This document shows, one piece after another, positions 29,125 to 40,083 of a DNA stretch of 64,000 nt (position 1 is the stretch's first letter; every line of letters starts with the position of its first letter). Both the position numbers and the translations under genes were made by a program. The DNA comes from Cytobacillus horneckiae (GTDB taxonomy: Bacteria > Bacillota > Bacilli > Bacillales > Cytobacillaceae): contig NZ_PISD01000018.1 of assembly GCF_002835735.1 (NCBI RefSeq), forward strand, positions 1 through 64,000, read 5' to 3'. Below the pieces are notes generated by a model that saw nothing but the letters and a program-made list of their open reading frames with translations, was not told where the DNA came from and did not search any database.

Positions 29125-30264
29125 ATGTCAAATGACGATAAGCATAATAAGAAGGAATTTATGCGAAAAAATTTGATTGAACGTCAAGGTGAAGCGAAAG
29201 TGGTTCGTAAAATTGTAATGATTACAGCAATTATATTAGTTATTATAGTTGGGATTATTGGAGTAGGGGGATATTTCTATTTAAATTCGGCACTCAAGCC
29301 TGTTGATGCGGAAAATAAAACAGAGAAGGCTGTAGAAATCCCAATTGGTTCATCCGTTTCAGGAATTGGCAAAGTTCTTGAGGATAATGGAATAATAAAA
29401 GATGCGAGAGTATTTAAATATTATGTTAAGCTTCGGAATGAATCAGGCTTTATGGCGGGGACATACGAATTATCGCCATCAATGACGATGAGTGAAATTA
29501 TGTCAGCGTTAAAAACGGGAAATGTTGGACAGGAAGTGGTGTTCAAAATCACTGTGCCAGAAGGAAAACAGCTGGAGCAAATAGCTGGTATTATCGCTGA
29601 AAAAACAAATCAAAGTGCAGAAGAAGTATTTGAACAACTTAATGATGATTCTTTCGTAAAGGCAATGATGAAAAAGTATCCTAGTATTTTAACAGATGAA
29701 ATTCTAGATGAGGATATTAAATACCCATTAGAAGGATATTTATTCCCGGCAACTTATGATTATTTTTCTGAAGAGCCGACAATTGAAGAAATTATCACAC
29801 CAATGCTGAAAAAAACGAATGAAGTAATAGAGAAGTACTGGGCTGAAATGGAGGCTCAAGAATACACGCCACACACATTATTGACGATGGCTTCATTAAT
29901 TGAAGAGGAAGCTACAGCACAAGTGGATCGCGATAAAATTGCCAGCGTGTTTTATAATCGCTTAGATACAGATATGCCGTTACAGACCGATCCGACAGTG
30001 CTTTATGCACATGGAGAACATAAAGCGAGGACTTTGTATAAGGATTTAGAAATCGATTCTCCATATAACACATATAAATATAATGGACTAACGCCTGGTC
30101 CGATTGCGAATGCTGGAGAGACCTCAATCGATGCCGCGTTATTCCCTGAAGAAACCGAATATCTCTATTTCTTGGCAACGCCATCTGGAGAAGTGTTATT
30201 TTCCAAAACATTGGACGAACATAATGTGAAAAAGAACGAACATATTACAAGTAATAATAATTAA
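29125..30264 (+). CDS. mltG: endolytic transglycosylase MltG
   Basis: Membrane-bound lytic transglycosylase that cuts nascent glycan strands and sets their length. The 379-residue protein has a cytoplasmic basic N-terminus and one transmembrane helix (about residues 30-53). A LysM-like segment (VEIPIGSSVSGIGKVLEDNGII) follows, then the YceG domain with the catalytic glutamate in MASLIEEEA (Glu260) and GLTPGPIANAG. The ATG 6 bases after TTGGAGGT is chosen; a further upstream ATG lacks a site. Matches B. subtilis yrrL in position. Confidence 0.93.
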   Translation: MSNDDKHNKKEFMRKNLIERQGEAKVVRKIVMITAIILVIIVGIIGVGGYFYLNSALKPVDAENKTEKAVEIPIGSSVSGIGKVLEDNGIIKDARVFKYYVKLRNESGFMAGTYELSPSMTMSEIMSALKTGNVGQEVVFKITVPEGKQLEQIAGIIAEKTNQSAEEVFEQLNDDSFVKAMMKKYPSILTDEILDEDIKYPLEGYLFPATYDYFSEEPTIEEIITPMLKKTNEVIEKYWAEMEAQEYTPHTLLTMASLIEEEATAQVDRDKIASVFYNRLDTDMPLQTDPTVLYAHGEHKARTLYKDLEIDSPYNTYKYNGLTPGPIANAGETSIDAALFPEETEYLYFLATPSGEVLFSKTLDEHNVKKNEHITSNNN

Positions 30265-30273
30265 GCAAAGATG

Positions 30274-30315
30274 ATGAGGAGAGCATAAAAAAATAGCTTT
30301 CCTCATTTTTTTATG
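30274..30315 (+). terminator. Rho-independent terminator after mltG
   Basis: ATGAGGA.AGC / GCT.TCCTCAT stem with A-rich loop and seven Ts. Confidence 0.75.
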
Positions 30316-30526
30316 TTAAAATAACACAAGTATTTTTATCATATAATATTTGTTTCATAATGAATGTGATAGCGTCTCTAACAGTGGATAAAACTATGCG
30401 CCATATACAGGTGCTTTATTTTAACTGCTGTGAACGCTTTTTTTCTTGCTTCATTAGGCGTATAAAAGATCGCTGAATGCGATATTACAGATAATTAGTG
30501 TCAATAAACAGTTGAGGTGACGGCAG

Positions 30527-31165
30527 TTGCTAAATGATAAGCTGCAGCGATATTTAGAAGAGATGGTTCCTGAACGCAATGACTTGCTTATGGAGATGGA
30601 AAGCTACGCAAAAGAGCATAAAGTGCCCATCATGGAAATTGAAGGTATTGAGACGATGCTGCAAATCCTTCGCATTAAGCAGCCTAAGACGATATTGGAA
30701 GTAGGAACGGCGATTGGTTATTCGGCTTTAAGAATGGTCTATGAATGTCCACAGAGCCGTATCGTTACATTAGAAAGAGATGCTGAACGATATGAACAGG
30801 CTGAGATGTTTATCGCCAAAAGCGGGAAGGCTGACCAAATATTGATTATTAAAGGCGATGCACTTGAGAAAGAGCTGGAAGTGAAGGAACACGGTCTTTA
30901 TGATGTAATTTTTATCGATGCGGCAAAGGGCCAGTATAAGCGGTTCTTTGAGCTATACTCGAAATATTTAAATAACGAAGGACTCATCATTACCGATAAC
31001 GTCCTATTCAAAGGTTTAGTTTTTGAAGAAGAAATTGACAACAAGCGGATACGTAATATGGTGAGGAAAATCAATGACTTCAACCAATGGCTGATGACTC
31101 ATGAAGAGTATCATACTGTCATTCTCCCAATTGGAGATGGAGTTGCCATCAGCAGAAAAAAATAA
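30527..31165 (+). CDS. trmR: tRNA 5-hydroxyuridine methyltransferase TrmR
   Basis: SAM-dependent O-methyltransferase converting ho5U34 to mo5U34 in tRNA. The 212-residue protein has motif I ILEVGTAIGYSALRM, the acidic loop TLERDAERYEQAE, and DVIFIDAAKGQYKRFFELY typical of the YrrM/COMT-like family. TTG start follows GAGGTGACGG. In B. subtilis it is followed by the U32 peptidase-like genes yrrN and yrrO, which help make ho5U; here udk follows directly, so that pair is absent from this locus. Confidence 0.92.
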   Translation: MLNDKLQRYLEEMVPERNDLLMEMESYAKEHKVPIMEIEGIETMLQILRIKQPKTILEVGTAIGYSALRMVYECPQSRIVTLERDAERYEQAEMFIAKSGKADQILIIKGDALEKELEVKEHGLYDVIFIDAAKGQYKRFFELYSKYLNNEGLIITDNVLFKGLVFEEEIDNKRIRNMVRKINDFNQWLMTHEEYHTVILPIGDGVAISRKK

Positions 31166-31316
31166 ACTTGAAAAAGTACTAACATGCCCTACCTACTGTA
31201 TAAGTAGCAGATGTTTGGCAATCATAGCAAAAAGGTGTATATTGGACAACAGTTATATAAAAACATCTGGTGAAGCTTATTTGAAATGAGTGTAGTGGCA
31301 AGGGAGAATGATAGAA

Positions 31317-31952
31317 ATGAAACGAAAACCAGTTGTTATTGGAGTGGCTGGTGGCTCAGGGTCAGGTAAGACAAGTGTTACGAGATCCATTTATGACCGC
31401 TTTAAAGGACACTCAATTTTAATGATTGAACAGGATTATTATTATAAAACTCAATCGCATCTCCCTTTTGAGGAGCGCTTAAAAACAAATTATGACCATC
31501 CACTGGCATTCGATAATGACCTATTGATTGAACATATCCAGGCTTTGATCAACTATGAAGCGATAGAAAAGCCAGTGTACAATTATTCAATGCATACAAG
31601 GTCAGAGGAAGTCATCATGGTTGAGCCGAAAGATGTAGTCATACTTGAAGGCATTCTGGTGCTCGAAGATGAACGCTTGCGAGATTTAATGGATATTAAG
31701 CTGTTTGTTGATACAGATGCAGATTTAAGGATTATTCGCCGCTTATTTAGAGACATAAAAGAGCGCGGTCGTACAATGGATTCGGTTATCGAACAATATG
31801 TGAATGTTGTCCGCCCGATGCATAATCAATTTATTGAGCCGACCAAAAGATATGCAGATATCATTATTCCGGAAGGCGGGCACAACCATGTGGCAATTGA
31901 TTTAATGGTCACAAAAATTCAAACAATTCTTGAACAAAAGTCTTTTTTGTGA
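31317..31952 (+). CDS. udk: uridine kinase
   Basis: Phosphorylates uridine and cytidine in pyrimidine salvage. The 211-residue protein (same length as the B. subtilis enzyme) has P-loop [20 protein letters not shown] and RSEE substrate-loop segments, [12 protein letters not shown] (Walker B) and [12 protein letters not shown] lid arginines. The second ATG is chosen since AGGGAG is 10 bases from it but only 1 base from an upstream ATG. Normally downstream of trmR-yrrN-yrrO; here directly after trmR. Confidence 0.95.
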   Translation: MKRKPVVIGVAGGSGSGKTSVTRSIYDRFKGHSILMIEQDYYYKTQSHLPFEERLKTNYDHPLAFDNDLLIEHIQALINYEAIEKPVYNYSMHTRSEEVIMVEPKDVVILEGILVLEDERLRDLMDIKLFVDTDADLRIIRRLFRDIKERGRTMDSVIEQYVNVVRPMHNQFIEPTKRYADIIIPEGGHNHVAIDLMVTKIQTILEQKSFL

Positions 31953-31987
31953 AACAATAGCATAGAAAAATGTTAAGGTATAAAAAA

Positions 31988-32030
31988 GCATGCAAAAAAA
32001 GCGCGCCCCTAAAACGCTAGGACGCGCTGT
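31988..32030 (-). terminator. minus-strand-oriented terminator between udk and greA
   Basis: Read on the minus strand, AGCGCGTCC and GGGCGCGCT pair (one bulge), followed by TTTTTTT. On the plus strand the hairpin is not followed by Ts. No annotated minus-strand gene ends here. Confidence 0.55.
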
Positions 32031-32106
32031 AAGTGCATTTATAATCAATGCTTACAATACATAATATTGCCCAATTGAGGCGAAGAAACGACAAGGAGTG
32101 AATGTT

Positions 32107-32583
32107 TTGGCTACTGAAAAAGTATTCCCAATGACACAAGCAGGTAAAGAGAAATTGGAGCAAGAACTGGAGAACTTAAAAACGGTAAAAAGAAAAGAAG
32201 TAGTTGAACGCATTAAGATTGCAAGAAGTTTTGGAGACTTATCAGAGAACTCAGAGTATGATTCTGCAAAGGAAGAACAGGCATTTGTTGAAGGAAGAAT
32301 CACTACTCTTGAAAATATGATTCGCAATGCTAAAATTATTGCTGAAGATGATTTAAGCGGTGATGCAGTAGGGTTAGGACGTTCTGTAACTTTTATCGAG
32401 CTGCCTGACGGCGAAGAAGAAACGTACACGATTGTAGGAAGTGCAGAGGCTGATCCATTTGAAGGAAAAATCTCAAATGATTCACCAATTGCAAAAAGCT
32501 TAATCGGCAAAAAAGTCGGTGAAGAAGTAACAGTACAAACACCAGGCGGCGAAATGAACGTCCGTATTGTAACAATTAATTAA
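32107..32583 (+). CDS. greA: transcription elongation factor GreA
   Basis: Stimulates RNA polymerase to cleave backtracked transcripts. The 158-residue protein has the N-terminal coiled coil ([21 protein letters not shown], tip acidic [15 protein letters not shown]) and the C-terminal FKBP-like domain ([31 protein letters not shown]). The TTG start gives the family N-terminus ([10 protein letters not shown]) with AGGAG 8 bases upstream; an in-frame GTG lies inside that site. Confidence 0.95.
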   Translation: MATEKVFPMTQAGKEKLEQELENLKTVKRKEVVERIKIARSFGDLSENSEYDSAKEEQAFVEGRITTLENMIRNAKIIAEDDLSGDAVGLGRSVTFIELPDGEEETYTIVGSAEADPFEGKISNDSPIAKSLIGKKVGEEVTVQTPGGEMNVRIVTIN

Positions 32584-32617
32584 TAATAAATGATTCATAT
32601 TTGTTTGAAAAGTCTAA

Positions 32618-32650
32618 ACCTCGTCAAAACTTTTGACGAGGTGTTTTTTT
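32618..32650 (+). terminator. terminator after greA that holds the pbpI ribosome binding site
   Basis: CCTCGTCAAAA / TTTTGACGAGG stem followed by TGTTTTTTTT and immediately by the pbpI ATG. The 3' arm contains GAGGTG, the only ribosome-binding-like site at a suitable distance from that start. Confidence 0.85.
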
Positions 32651-32651
32651 T

Positions 32652-34418
32652 ATGTGGCGAAAAAGAGCAATAATTATTGTAGCTTTATTTATAACTGTGC
32701 TCGTCGGCTTGATTGGCCGGCTAGTACAAATTCAGCTTGTCGACACGAATCATTTTACAGAGCGAAATATTAACTTGCTGGAAGCTAGTGTACAGCAAAG
32801 GTCCCAAGAAATGGTGATAGATTCAGGAAGGGGCAGTTTCCTTGACCGAAATGGGCAACCTTTGACGGAAGAATATAAGCCTGTTCTCATTCTATTTCCT
32901 TTTCTATCCAAAATGGATTGGGATATTGAAAAGGTGTCGACGATAACAGGTGCTTCTGAATACGCGTTGCGTGATGCTGTCGAGAAAGCGAAAGAGCCTG
33001 TTACGTTTGGCACGCCGAAACCGCTGGAGCTAACAGACAAGCAAGTAAGGGAGATTAATGCACTTCAAATACCTGGTGTATTTGCTGTTGAAAAGAAATA
33101 TCATCTCGCTAATCGTCCGGCTGAACAATTGTTAGGAATTGCTAATAAGGATATTCAGCATCGAACGAGATACGATGATAAAGAACTGCCGAATGATGCT
33201 TTACTAGGTGTTACTGGCTTGGAACGAACCTTTGATGAGTTTTTGTTGGCGGAAAAGGAGTCGAAGCTAATCTACCATGTAGATGCGAAAGGTGGTCCGC
33301 TATTTGGGATTAATGTAAAATATGTTGATCCAGCAAATCCATTCTATCCGCTGAATGTTAAAACAACTTTAGATTATGAGGTGCAGACAATCGCGGAAAA
33401 GCTAGTTGACAAGCATGGCATTAAAAAGGGCGGACTTGTCCTTTTAGATATAGAAACCAACTCGATTGTGGCGATGGTATCGCGACCAAGTATGAATAAA
33501 AAGGACCCTTTTGCAGAGGGAGAGGTAGGAACAAAAAATTTTATGCTTAAAAAGCAGATAATGGGTTCCGTTTTTAAAACGGTGATTGCCGCTGCCGCAA
33601 TTGACTATGAATTAACCGATCCGAACCGTTTGTTTGATTGCAGCAAAAAAATAAATGGCGAACCGGACGAGCAGTATCAACATGGAATGCTGAATTTTTC
33701 TGACAGCTTTGCAGTCAGTTGTAATAATACATTTGGTACTTTGGCTAAGGAATTAATGGAGATTGACCCTAATATCATTGAAACATATGCAAAAAAGCTC
33801 TCTTTAACGGAAACAGTCGGCTGGGAGGGTGATATATATCATTTTGAACATTTTAAACAGTTATATAATGAAGAACAAGGGCATGTTTTTCTAAATGAGG
33901 AAGATCGAAAGGATCCTAACTTCGTGGCAATGACAGGTATTGGACAATATGAGGTAAGGGGAACGCCGTTAGCAATGGCAAACATGATGGCCACAATTGC
34001 CAGGGGTGGGGAGAAGGAAATGGTACGGACGGCATCGGCGGTTTTATATAAAAATCGTACCTCTATGCTTCAATTTAAAGAAATGCCACTAGAGGGAGAT
34101 TATATTAAGCCCTATACAGCAATGAGCTTACAGAAGCTGCTGCGTGAAGTGGTTGTGAATGAAGAGGGCACAGGAAGATTATTAAACGATCTTCCATATG
34201 AAGTTGCCGGAAAATCTGGAACGGGCCAAACAGGTCATTCACAAGGGCAAGAAGAGATTGAAAATAAATGGTTTGCCGGTTATTTTCCTCATAAAGATCC
34301 GAAATATGCTTTAGTGACAGTGAGGCTTGAAGCATTGGAAAATGATCAAAGTACGACTGCGTTATTTGCTGATATGGTCACCGCTTTATATGAATTTGAC
34401 CAGTCACAATCATATTAA
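32652..34418 (+). CDS. pbpI: class B penicillin-binding protein PbpI (PBP4b)
   Basis: Peptidoglycan transpeptidase anchored by one N-terminal transmembrane helix (about residues 5-23). A dimerisation region follows (about 50-230: GSFLDRNGQPLTEEY). The transpeptidase domain has the active-site SxxK at Ser306 (GSVFK), SxN at Ser356 (SCN) and KSGTG at Lys521. The 588 residues match YrrR of B. subtilis, which has a role linked to sporulation (SigF regulon). It follows greA across a terminator, so it is expected to have its own transcript or regulated readthrough. yrrS follows. Confidence 0.92.
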   Translation: MWRKRAIIIVALFITVLVGLIGRLVQIQLVDTNHFTERNINLLEASVQQRSQEMVIDSGRGSFLDRNGQPLTEEYKPVLILFPFLSKMDWDIEKVSTITGASEYALRDAVEKAKEPVTFGTPKPLELTDKQVREINALQIPGVFAVEKKYHLANRPAEQLLGIANKDIQHRTRYDDKELPNDALLGVTGLERTFDEFLLAEKESKLIYHVDAKGGPLFGINVKYVDPANPFYPLNVKTTLDYEVQTIAEKLVDKHGIKKGGLVLLDIETNSIVAMVSRPSMNKKDPFAEGEVGTKNFMLKKQIMGSVFKTVIAAAAIDYELTDPNRLFDCSKKINGEPDEQYQHGMLNFSDSFAVSCNNTFGTLAKELMEIDPNIIETYAKKLSLTETVGWEGDIYHFEHFKQLYNEEQGHVFLNEEDRKDPNFVAMTGIGQYEVRGTPLAMANMMATIARGGEKEMVRTASAVLYKNRTSMLQFKEMPLEGDYIKPYTAMSLQKLLREVVVNEEGTGRLLNDLPYEVAGKSGTGQTGHSQGQEEIENKWFAGYFPHKDPKYALVTVRLEALENDQSTTALFADMVTALYEFDQSQSY

Positions 34419-34429
34419 ATGAAACATTT

Positions 34430-34478
34430 ATGAAGGAATTCCCGTCTGTAAAGCATGGGTTATTCCTTCATGTTTTTA
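34430..34478 (+). terminator. Rho-independent terminator after pbpI
   Basis: ATGAAGGAAT / ATTCCTTCAT outer stem with an inner CCCGT/GCATGGG pairing, then TTTTT. Confidence 0.8.
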
Positions 34479-34611
34479 TAAAGACATGATAAAATGTTGA
34501 CAGTTATTATTATTTTTTGTTTATCGCGCTTTAACATGCAGTAATAACCCTACTGAAGAAAGTTTAACTTTTATGCAATCATCCAATGAGTAAAAAAGGA
34601 GGAGAGTTCCT

Positions 34612-35268
34612 TTGAACAATGATTATAATAAATCATCAAGATATGACAAGCGGGCAAAAAGAAAGAAAACGAATATTATCTTAAATAGCTTAATTGGCGT
34701 TGTCCTTTTATTGATTATTGTTGTTTCAGTCATCATTTTTTCAGGCGGGAACAATAATGATGTAAACAATGCTACTGAAAACGAACAAGCAGATAAAAAT
34801 AAAGTAGAACAAAAAGATGACCAAGCAGAAGATGCTAATGCCAAAGATGAAGCGAACGAGAATGCAGATGAAGAAAATGCGTCTGAATCAAAAGACACAG
34901 AAGAAGAGAATAAAGAAAATGTGGAAGATGAAGCAATTGTGACAGAGGGCGGAAGCGATAGCAACGTCGTGAGAACGATTGAAAATCCTGCCTGGGAACC
35001 AGTAGGTACAACGCAAACGGGCGAACATCCTTCAGCTGTCTATGACTCCAGCTCGGCTGATTGGGATGAGATGCTTAATGCAATTACTTATGCAACTGGT
35101 TTGGATAAATCCTCAATGACTGTTTACTTTTTAGGGAATGATGGAGTGAACCGTTCAGTAGGTACTGTATTTTCACCGGGAAAAGAGCAAATTTACCGCG
35201 TCTATATTGAATGGGTAGACGGACAAGGCTGGAAGCCGACAAAGGTTGAAGAATTAAGCAGTATTTAA
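34612..35268 (+). CDS. yrrS: YrrS family protein (DUF1510)
   Basis: A 218-residue protein with a basic N-terminus (YDKRAKRKKTN) and one transmembrane helix (about 22-44). A long, low-complexity acidic stretch rich in Asp, Glu, Asn and Lys covers about 50-120. A folded C-terminal DUF1510 domain follows (NPAWEPVGTTQTGEHP; WDEMLNAITYATGLD; WVDGQGWKPTKVEEL). TTG start follows AAAGGAGG. It is paired with pbpI as in B. subtilis. Likely extracytoplasmic, function unknown. Confidence 0.9.
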   Translation: MNNDYNKSSRYDKRAKRKKTNIILNSLIGVVLLLIIVVSVIIFSGGNNNDVNNATENEQADKNKVEQKDDQAEDANAKDEANENADEENASESKDTEEENKENVEDEAIVTEGGSDSNVVRTIENPAWEPVGTTQTGEHPSAVYDSSSADWDEMLNAITYATGLDKSSMTVYFLGNDGVNRSVGTVFSPGKEQIYRVYIEWVDGQGWKPTKVEELSSI

Positions 35269-35300
35269 ATGTAGTCTAAGCTTTGTTGTTATCTATATAA

Positions 35301-35348
35301 ATAAAAGAGCGGAAGTCTATTAGAAGACTTCCGCTCTTTTATTTTTTG
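35301..35348. terminator. bidirectional terminator between yrrS and yrzA
   Basis: Perfect AAAAGAGCGGAAGTCT / AGACTTCCGCTCTTTT inverted repeat with Ts on either strand, between convergent genes. Confidence 0.9.
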
Positions 35349-35545
35349 GCCTTAAAGTGAACAACTGCCGAATAAAAACAGCGGCCATTTTCATCTAAAT
35401 GCATTTGATGGGAAACGTGGTGAACGGAGAGCAGAATGGCTTTATTTGTTTCAATTTGATCATTGATTTTTTTTTCTAATGTTTTTAAATCAAGCGCTTC
35501 AAAGAATTCGATCTTATCTTCTATCGTGTCTAAGTGAAAATTCAT
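35339..35545 (-). CDS. yrzA: DUF2536 family protein YrzA
   Basis: A 68-residue soluble protein (MNFHLDTIEDKIEFFEA; HHVSHQMHLDENGRCFYSAVVHFKAKK) matching the YrzA/DUF2536 family in length and composition. GAAAGGAACGATAAT precedes ATG on the minus strand. The last codons overlap the bidirectional terminator. Function unknown. Confidence 0.85.
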   Translation of the reverse strand: MNFHLDTIEDKIEFFEALDLKTLEKKINDQIETNKAILLSVHHVSHQMHLDENGRCFYSAVVHFKAKK

Positions 35546-35752
35546 TATTATCGTTCCTTTCGAATGGCTAACAAATATATTTTAAATAGAAAATGCCGCC
35601 TTGGCAACGTATATAACATAAGCTTAGTCTGCTTTATTTTTCTTGAAACTTTTCATTGCATATGGTAAATTGGGAACATGTTTTATTGTAATTCATAGTA
35701 TACTCATAGGAATTATAAGTTATGGTGTTTACCTATCAGGAGGTATATAACA

Positions 35753-36391
35753 GTGGGGAATGAATTTATTGAATTATTCGAAGAGTGGGCTAAAACATAT
35801 GATGATACAGTAACAGGTCATGATGAAGAATATAAAGACGTTTTTTTATACTATGATAAATTATTACAAGAGGTCGCTGACCGTGCAGAAGGAAATGTAT
35901 TAGAATTTGGCCCTGGCACTGGTAATTTAACTGCAAAAGTTGTTGCGCGCGGTTTATCTATAACGGGGGTTGAACCATCGAAATCAATGCGTGAAATTGC
36001 TGTTGTAAAGTTAGAAGGCAGAGCCAATATTATAAATGGCGACTTTATGCATTTTATAGTGGATGAGCAAATTGATACAATTATTAGTTCATACGCTTTT
36101 CATCACCTGACAGATAAAGAAAAAGCGGAAGCAATCGAACTTTATGGAAAACTTCTTCCCGCAGGTGGTAAAATAGTGTTTGCGGATACAATGTATGAAA
36201 ATGTAGAAGCGTATAAAAAAGCTATAGCTGACGCAACTGAAAAAGGATACCATAATCTTGCTGAAGATTTGCAGCGGGAATATTATACAACTATACCGAT
36301 ACTGAGAGAAATGATGGTGAATAACGGTTTTTCTGTATCGTTTAATAGATGCAATGATTTCGTTTGGATTATGGAAGGTGTGAAGGCTTAA
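35753..36391 (+). CDS. yrrT: SAM-dependent methyltransferase YrrT
   Basis: A 212-residue class I methyltransferase: motif [17 protein letters not shown], acidic loop [12 protein letters not shown] and [19 protein letters not shown]. It is first gene of yrrT-mtnN-mccA-mccB, so it likely produces S-adenosylhomocysteine that mtnN then handles; its substrate is unknown. GTG start follows AGGAGGTATATAACA. In B. subtilis the operon is repressed by CymR; an ATAGGAATTATAAG stretch upstream is reminiscent of, but not a proven, CymR box. Confidence 0.9.
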   Translation: MGNEFIELFEEWAKTYDDTVTGHDEEYKDVFLYYDKLLQEVADRAEGNVLEFGPGTGNLTAKVVARGLSITGVEPSKSMREIAVVKLEGRANIINGDFMHFIVDEQIDTIISSYAFHHLTDKEKAEAIELYGKLLPAGGKIVFADTMYENVEAYKKAIADATEKGYHNLAEDLQREYYTTIPILREMMVNNGFSVSFNRCNDFVWIMEGVKA

Positions 36392-36408
36392 GGAAAGAGG
36401 TTTATGAA

Positions 36409-37110
36409 ATGAAAATCGCAATTATCGGCGCAATGGAAGAAGAAGTAACTTTGCTAAGAGAGAATATAGAAGATAAGGAACAACAAATGATTGCCGGCTG
36501 TGAATTTACTACAGGAAAAATGAATGGAGCAGAAGTAATTTTGCTGAAATCAGGAATTGGAAAAGTAAGTGCAGCTATGTCTACTACTATTCTTTTGGAA
36601 AAGTTCAAGCCTGACTTTTGTATTAATACAGGTTCAGCGGGAGGAATTAACCCAGCACTAAATGTTGGTGATGTCGTGATCTCAACTGAAGCTAGGCATC
36701 ATGATGTGGACGCGATGGTATTTGGCTATGAATATGGCCAAGTACCACAGCAGCCACCCGCTTTTACTGCAGATGAAACCCTTATTAAAATTGCGGAAGA
36801 AAGTGCGAGAGAAATAGAAGGTATTCAAGTAGTCAGAGGATTGATTGCAACAGGGGATTCCTTTATAAGCAATCCTGCTCAAACGGCTGCTATACATGAT
36901 AAGTTTACAGATCTTCAAGCTGTTGAGATGGAAGCAGCGGCAATTGCGCAAGTGGCATATCAATTTAAAACACCATTCGTTATTATCCGCTCTTTATCAG
37001 ATATTGCAGGTAAAGAATCAAATATTTCATTTGACCAATTTTTAGAAACAGCAGCACTTCATTCGGCTAATCTTGTTATGAAGATTGTTGATGGAATCAA
37101 AAACAAATAA
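36409..37110 (+). CDS. mtnN: 5'-methylthioadenosine/S-adenosylhomocysteine nucleosidase
   Basis: Hydrolyses MTA and SAH to adenine plus the thiosugar. The 233-residue protein has [16 protein letters not shown] at the N-terminus, the catalytic acid in the Glu-rich start, NTGSAGGI, and [14 protein letters not shown] with the ribose-binding EME. ATG follows AAAGAGG; longer readings overlap yrrT without a site. It supplies homocysteine precursors in the operon's methionine-to-cysteine route. luxS, the next enzyme for SRH, is not in this operon. Confidence 0.95.
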   Translation: MKIAIIGAMEEEVTLLRENIEDKEQQMIAGCEFTTGKMNGAEVILLKSGIGKVSAAMSTTILLEKFKPDFCINTGSAGGINPALNVGDVVISTEARHHDVDAMVFGYEYGQVPQQPPAFTADETLIKIAEESAREIEGIQVVRGLIATGDSFISNPAQTAAIHDKFTDLQAVEMEAAAIAQVAYQFKTPFVIIRSLSDIAGKESNISFDQFLETAALHSANLVMKIVDGIKNK

Positions 37111-37132
37111 TCAACATGAAGGATGGGAGTCT

Positions 37133-39194
<2,062 letters not shown>

Positions 39195-39207
39195 TCAATG
39201 CTGTTTA

Positions 39208-39246
39208 AATACAAAACATAGTCTTTCTGGCTATGGTTTGTATTCG
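39208..39246 (+). terminator. hairpin terminator after mccB
   Basis: ATACAAAACATAG / CTATGGTTTGTAT stem with a small loop; T run is poor. Confidence 0.6.
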
Positions 39247-39337
39247 TATGCAGCAAAAGTATGTGAGTGAAATTAATTAATATTCGTACTATTTACGCAG
39301 TCAATTCACCTTGTTTTAAAAATTTTCAAAAAAGTGG

Positions 39338-39366
39338 TTTACAAAACGGCTAATCATGGATATACT
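39338..39366 (+). promoter_or_regulatory. promoter of the small-ORF cluster
   Basis: TTTACA and TATACT separated by 17 bases, 44 bases before the first small ORF. Confidence 0.6.
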
Positions 39367-39409
39367 TACCAATGTAAGTGAAAAATTCTAGAAAGGGAGG
39401 TCGGAAACA

Positions 39410-39496
39410 ATGATGAATCAATGCATTTTAACAGCAAGGTTATTAAATGAAACTCAATATGGTACGATTTCGACCTATCTGGAATGGATCGCTTAA
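39410..39496 (+). CDS. 28-residue putative leader or small peptide
   Basis: ATG 9 bases after GAAAGGGAGG. The product MMNQCILTARLLNETQYGTI-STYLEWIA has no homologue I recognise. It is followed 17 bases later by a strong terminator hairpin, so it could be a leader peptide for the downstream small genes. The excellent ribosome binding site is the main evidence. Confidence 0.45.
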   Translation: MMNQCILTARLLNETQYGTISTYLEWIA

Positions 39497-39512
39497 TTTA
39501 ACGATGTCTATC

Positions 39513-39555
39513 CATGCCGCAGGGAGAATCGTATTCCCTGCGGCATTTTTATGCC
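39513..39555 (+). terminator. Rho-independent terminator inside small-ORF cluster
   Basis: TGCCGCAGGGA / TCCCTGCGGCA stem followed by TTTTT. Confidence 0.85.
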
Positions 39556-39558
39556 CAT

Positions 39559-39601
39559 ATTGCCGCAGGAGGAGTCTGTTCTCTTAGCGGCTTTTTTGTG
39601 C
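39559..39601 (+). terminator. second GCCGC hairpin with T run
   Basis: GCCGCAGGAGGAG...CTCTTAGCGGC followed by TTTTTT. It repeats the GCCGCAGG start of the preceding terminator. Confidence 0.55.
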
Positions 39602-39632
39602 CCAAAAATGGATAGAATGAGGAGGTGTAGAT

Positions 39633-39773
39633 ATGACACTCAATATATTATTTTTTACTATTACTGTGAGAAAAAGAAACCGGACAGTGGAAGACATGAT
39701 GCGTGAAGAAAAAGCTTATCAAATGCTAGAAGAAAACAAACAGCGTCAATTTAATATGTATCACCCGTTTTAA
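39633..39773 (+). CDS. yrzI: YrzI family small sporulation-associated protein
   Basis: A 46-residue protein: a hydrophobic start (MTLNILFFTITVRKRNRT) and a charged helical tail ending QFNMYHPF. Start and end match the small Bacillus YrzI family (Bac_small_YrzI), short proteins often encoded in tandem in sporeformers. GAGGAGGTG precedes ATG by 7 bases. Role not established. Confidence 0.85.
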   Translation: MTLNILFFTITVRKRNRTVEDMMREEKAYQMLEENKQRQFNMYHPF

Positions 39774-39810
39774 TCTTTAATTATAAAAAATAGAGAAAGG
39801 TGGAGGAGAT

Positions 39811-39870
39811 ATGTTCTTTTTAATGCAAGGTAGAAGGTTATTTTTCTGGGTGGAGAAAGATACCACCTAA
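39811..39870 (+). CDS. 19-residue micropeptide with strong ribosome binding site
   Basis: ATG is 4 bases after AAAGGTGGAGGA. The product MFFLMQGRRLFFWVEKDTT is hydrophobic and aromatic at both ends. It lies between two YrzI-like ORFs with the same orientation and tight spacing. It could be a leader or a membrane-active micropeptide. Confidence 0.4.
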   Translation: MFFLMQGRRLFFWVEKDTT

Positions 39871-39891
39871 CGTGATTTGAGGAGGTTTCAA

Positions 39892-39990
39892 ATGTCGTTG
39901 CATATTATCATTTTTAGTGTGCTGTTTTCAAGAAAGTATAAAAAAGAAAAATTTAACAAAGAATTCGCAATTAAAGATGTTGACGGTTAA
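39892..39990 (+). CDS. 32-residue YrzI-like small protein
   Basis: ATG 7 bases after GAGGAGG. MSLHIIIFSVLFSRKYKKEK is a hydrophobic start followed by a basic stretch, like the YrzI N-terminus, but the C-terminal tail (FAIKDVDG) is different and shorter. Probably a diverged or truncated member of a YrzI tandem. Confidence 0.55.
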   Translation: MSLHIIIFSVLFSRKYKKEKFNKEFAIKDVDG

Positions 39991-40083
39991 ATGAGTATGG
40001 TACGTTTAAGGTATGAAAGGTACTGCCTACTTTGTTCAGGCGAAGAAGCCATCCTTCATATTCTATTTAAGGAGCGGGATACC

